64,000 nt of DNA from Prochilodus magdalenae. Its lineage: Eukaryota; Chordata; Actinopteri; Characiformes; Prochilodontidae. Below, piece by piece: positions 44,960-64,000 of this stretch (positions are counted from its first letter, which is position 1; every line of letters starts with the position of its first letter). The stretch spans positions 358,501-422,500 of the forward strand of contig JAMWET010005005.1 of assembly GCA_024036415.1 (NCBI GenBank). The letters are read 5' to 3'. Under the pieces are notes generated by a model. That model had not been told where the DNA came from. It was given only the letters and a program-made list of their open reading frames with translations, and made no database searches. The position numbers were made by a program, and so were the translations under genes.

Positions 44960-45535
44960 TGATCATCCAGGTGGCCACTGCTGTGTGCCGCTTCGCCCCG
45001 AGCCATTTTATCCGATTTGGAGGTTCTAGGTCGAGGGGGAGTAGAGCACGTAGGCAAACAATTTTCCATCCTATTTATTCTCAATGGAGGTAAAAGGGAT
45101 GCGAAAAGAAAGAGAAACGAACGAGTGCGGGTCAATCCATAACTGAATTCCTGCTCCAGGCTTCGCCCCGAGCCAGTGTATCCGTTTTGGTGTCTCCAGG
45201 TCGAGCGGAAGTAGGGTAGATAGGCCCGCATTTTCGCCCCATTCATTCCCTATGGGAGGAGAAAGGGATGCGATAAAAAGAGAAACGGGGGAGTGCGGGT
45301 CAGTCCAACACTGAATTCCTGAAAATTCCGAAAAAATTCCTTCCCGATCGGAATTCTTGCATCCGATCAAAAAGCTGTATACAAGCACACATCAGCGCAT
45401 CATACCGGACCATATGGAGTTGGAACGGAGTCGATAACTCGAAAACTGCGGGACGAGTTAGTCGGCGACGAAAACGCGGCGAAATAATAATAATAATAAT
45501 AATAATAGTAATAATAATAATGATAATATTGTATA
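44960..45535 (+). repeat. Two-unit diverged tandem repeat with (AAT)n tail
   Basis: A unit starting GCTTCGCCCCGAGCCA at about 44990 recurs at about 45162. Both units contain GGTCGAG.GG.AGTAG, GGGATGCG, AGAGAAACG and GAGTGCGGGTCA in the same order. A CpG-rich unique part then runs into AAT repeats (45482-45530). The trinucleotide tail suggests a retroelement 3' end, but no family is assigned. Confidence 0.6.
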
Positions 45536-45754
45536 ATTTTGTGTGATTATGTCATTTATTTACAGACGTTGTTTTTATGTTTAGTTTACTATACTGAAAG
45601 ATAATTCTGCTCATAAATGAATAGAATTAATAAGACCACACGATCACAACTGAGTGATACAGAAATATTAATTTAAATGGATTTAAAAATCATTTCACAC
45701 GCTTATAGCTGTTTGTAGCAGTTATAGCTGTTTGCAGAGTAAGGCTATACCCTA

Positions 45755-45956
45755 TCTTGCAGGAAGTCTCGTTCTCCTGAATTCTGCAGCATTATTAATG
45801 CTAGTCTGACCGGACCCGACCTGAGGGGCTGTGAGGTATGATCTCGCGCTCCGTGGGGACGCAGCAGTGCCACCTCTGGTTTTTGGGTATTACTTTAGCT
45901 GTAGCCCGTGCGCGCGCTGCCTCTCCTCCTCCTCCTCCTCCTCCAGCACCGTGATC
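45755..45956 (+). promoter_or_regulatory. dpysl3: dpysl3 long-isoform 5' UTR and proximal promoter
   Basis: The CpG content rises from 45810. A CCT run (about 45921-45943) precedes the start codon. The transcription start cannot be placed. Confidence 0.55.
45838..45954 (+). other. Upstream ORF before the dpysl3 start
   Basis: An ATG at 45838 opens 38 codons (beginning MISRSVGTQQ and ending in a Pro run from the CCT repeat) and stops at TGA 45952-45954. This leaves two bases before the dpysl3 ATG at 45957. It is used only if transcription starts upstream of 45838. Confidence 0.5.
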
Positions 45957-63293
<17,337 letters not shown>

Positions 63294-64000
63294 GTAAGAA
63301 AATATGTATGAGCAATATACCCACATAAAGCATGGAAGTGACAGGACTAGATACATTTGTAGCTCATTTTCTGAACTGTTGAACTTGTGTATCACCATAA
63401 TACTTATGGTAGACCCCTTATTTAAACCTGCAGCCTATATCACAAAATCTCACTTGAGGCGATAAAGTCACACTCTGGAGAAGTTGGCAGTCCATCACAA
63501 TGCTAACATTTATTAAATACCCATATATATATATATATATAAATAGATTGTTATAAGAAATGATTTATTAATCATATTACTATAAGTTTTCTGTTAGTTT
63601 TAAGTAACTTTATCTAATGAAAATGTCTTTTTCTTTTGACTGATAATTTGACTAACTTGAAGATTTAAGCAGATAATTTTACCCAACAGCTATAATAGCT
63701 ATAATAACTTACATAAAAAATATAAAGCTACTTGTCTTGCAGTCTTCTTACAGTCATGTTTCAGGAGAAGCTCTGTTACTCTGTTCTTCTGAATTCCTGA
63801 AGAAATTCATGGCAGTGGGTGGTTAAACCAAAGCAGTGCATAAACATGTTCAGAGGTGACCAGGAGACCTATCTGGAAAACATTTCAGCCTTTTAAGTTT
63901 AGATAAGAAGCATGAACTGTCATATCTGGCTGGTATTTAGGTGCACTAGCTGTTATATCCTACGAAAAAAGTGCTATACATGAACATACACATTCCATAA
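63294..64000. other. dpysl3: dpysl3 intron 3, start only
   Basis: No further exon before the window edge. A TA microsatellite lies at about 63523-63541. Confidence 0.6.

Noticed and set aside
45831..45956. In-frame extension upstream of the dpysl3 ATG with a poly-Ser run
   Set aside because: It opens with GTG, has no ATG, and the Ser run comes from the CCT repeat. The family N-terminus fits the ATG at 45957.

Overview
The window looks like nuclear DNA of a ray-finned fish. Two multi-exon genes have GT-AG introns, spacers are AT-rich, CpG-rich patches sit at gene starts, and many interspersed repeats are present: Tc1/mariner, hAT-like elements, CR1/L2-type LINE fragments, and short repeats of kinds common in otophysan fishes (catfish and characin relatives). 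The assignment to Otophysi is an inference from repeat style, not a measurement.

Gene 1 (+ strand, about 0.6-33 kb) is jakmip2. A CpG-rich, CCAAT-box-bearing promoter region (590-1330) is followed by a long intron and then a coding first exon at 13179. Twenty coding exons can be traced to a stop at 31901. They give an 820-residue, almost wholly coiled-coil protein ending in a 16-residue hydrophobic tail. Every intron is phase 0. A second in-frame terminal exon at 32977-33027 would replace the hydrophobic tail with a polar 16-residue tail. The introns carry two LINE fragments or their flanks, a nearly intact Tc1-like element (15401-16915, two in-frame stops), a deleted Tc1-like element (25.8-26.7 kb), hAT-like MITEs, and a 290-bp direct duplication either side of exons 11 and 12.

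The spacer (33-45.7 kb) holds repeats only: a G-rich tract, a MITE, a CA-rich minisatellite, other fish repeats, and a 1.07-kb hAT-type element with a perfect 8-bp target duplication (40609-41681).

Gene 2 (+ strand, from 45.76 kb to beyond the right edge) is dpysl3 (CRMP4). The long-isoform first exon is at 45957-46268, exon 2 at 61119-61207 and exon 3 at 63109-63293. The later exons lie outside the window. A 44-bp stretch at 48874-48917, in a CpG-rich patch, resembles the first exon of the short isoform but is broken by small indels. Intron 1 also contains Tc1-type copies (51.4-54.2 kb), and intron 2 contains another (61.4-62.6 kb).

The tandem order jakmip2 then dpysl3 matches the vertebrate JAKMIP/DPYSL neighbour pairs as I know them. 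Both are neuronal cytoskeleton or trafficking genes, but nothing in the sequence shows that they are co-regulated. I found no convincing new molecular system. The most useful oddities are the alternative jakmip2 tails, the damaged dpysl3 short-isoform exon, the uORF ending 2 nt before the dpysl3 start, and the intronic duplication next to a weak splice donor.
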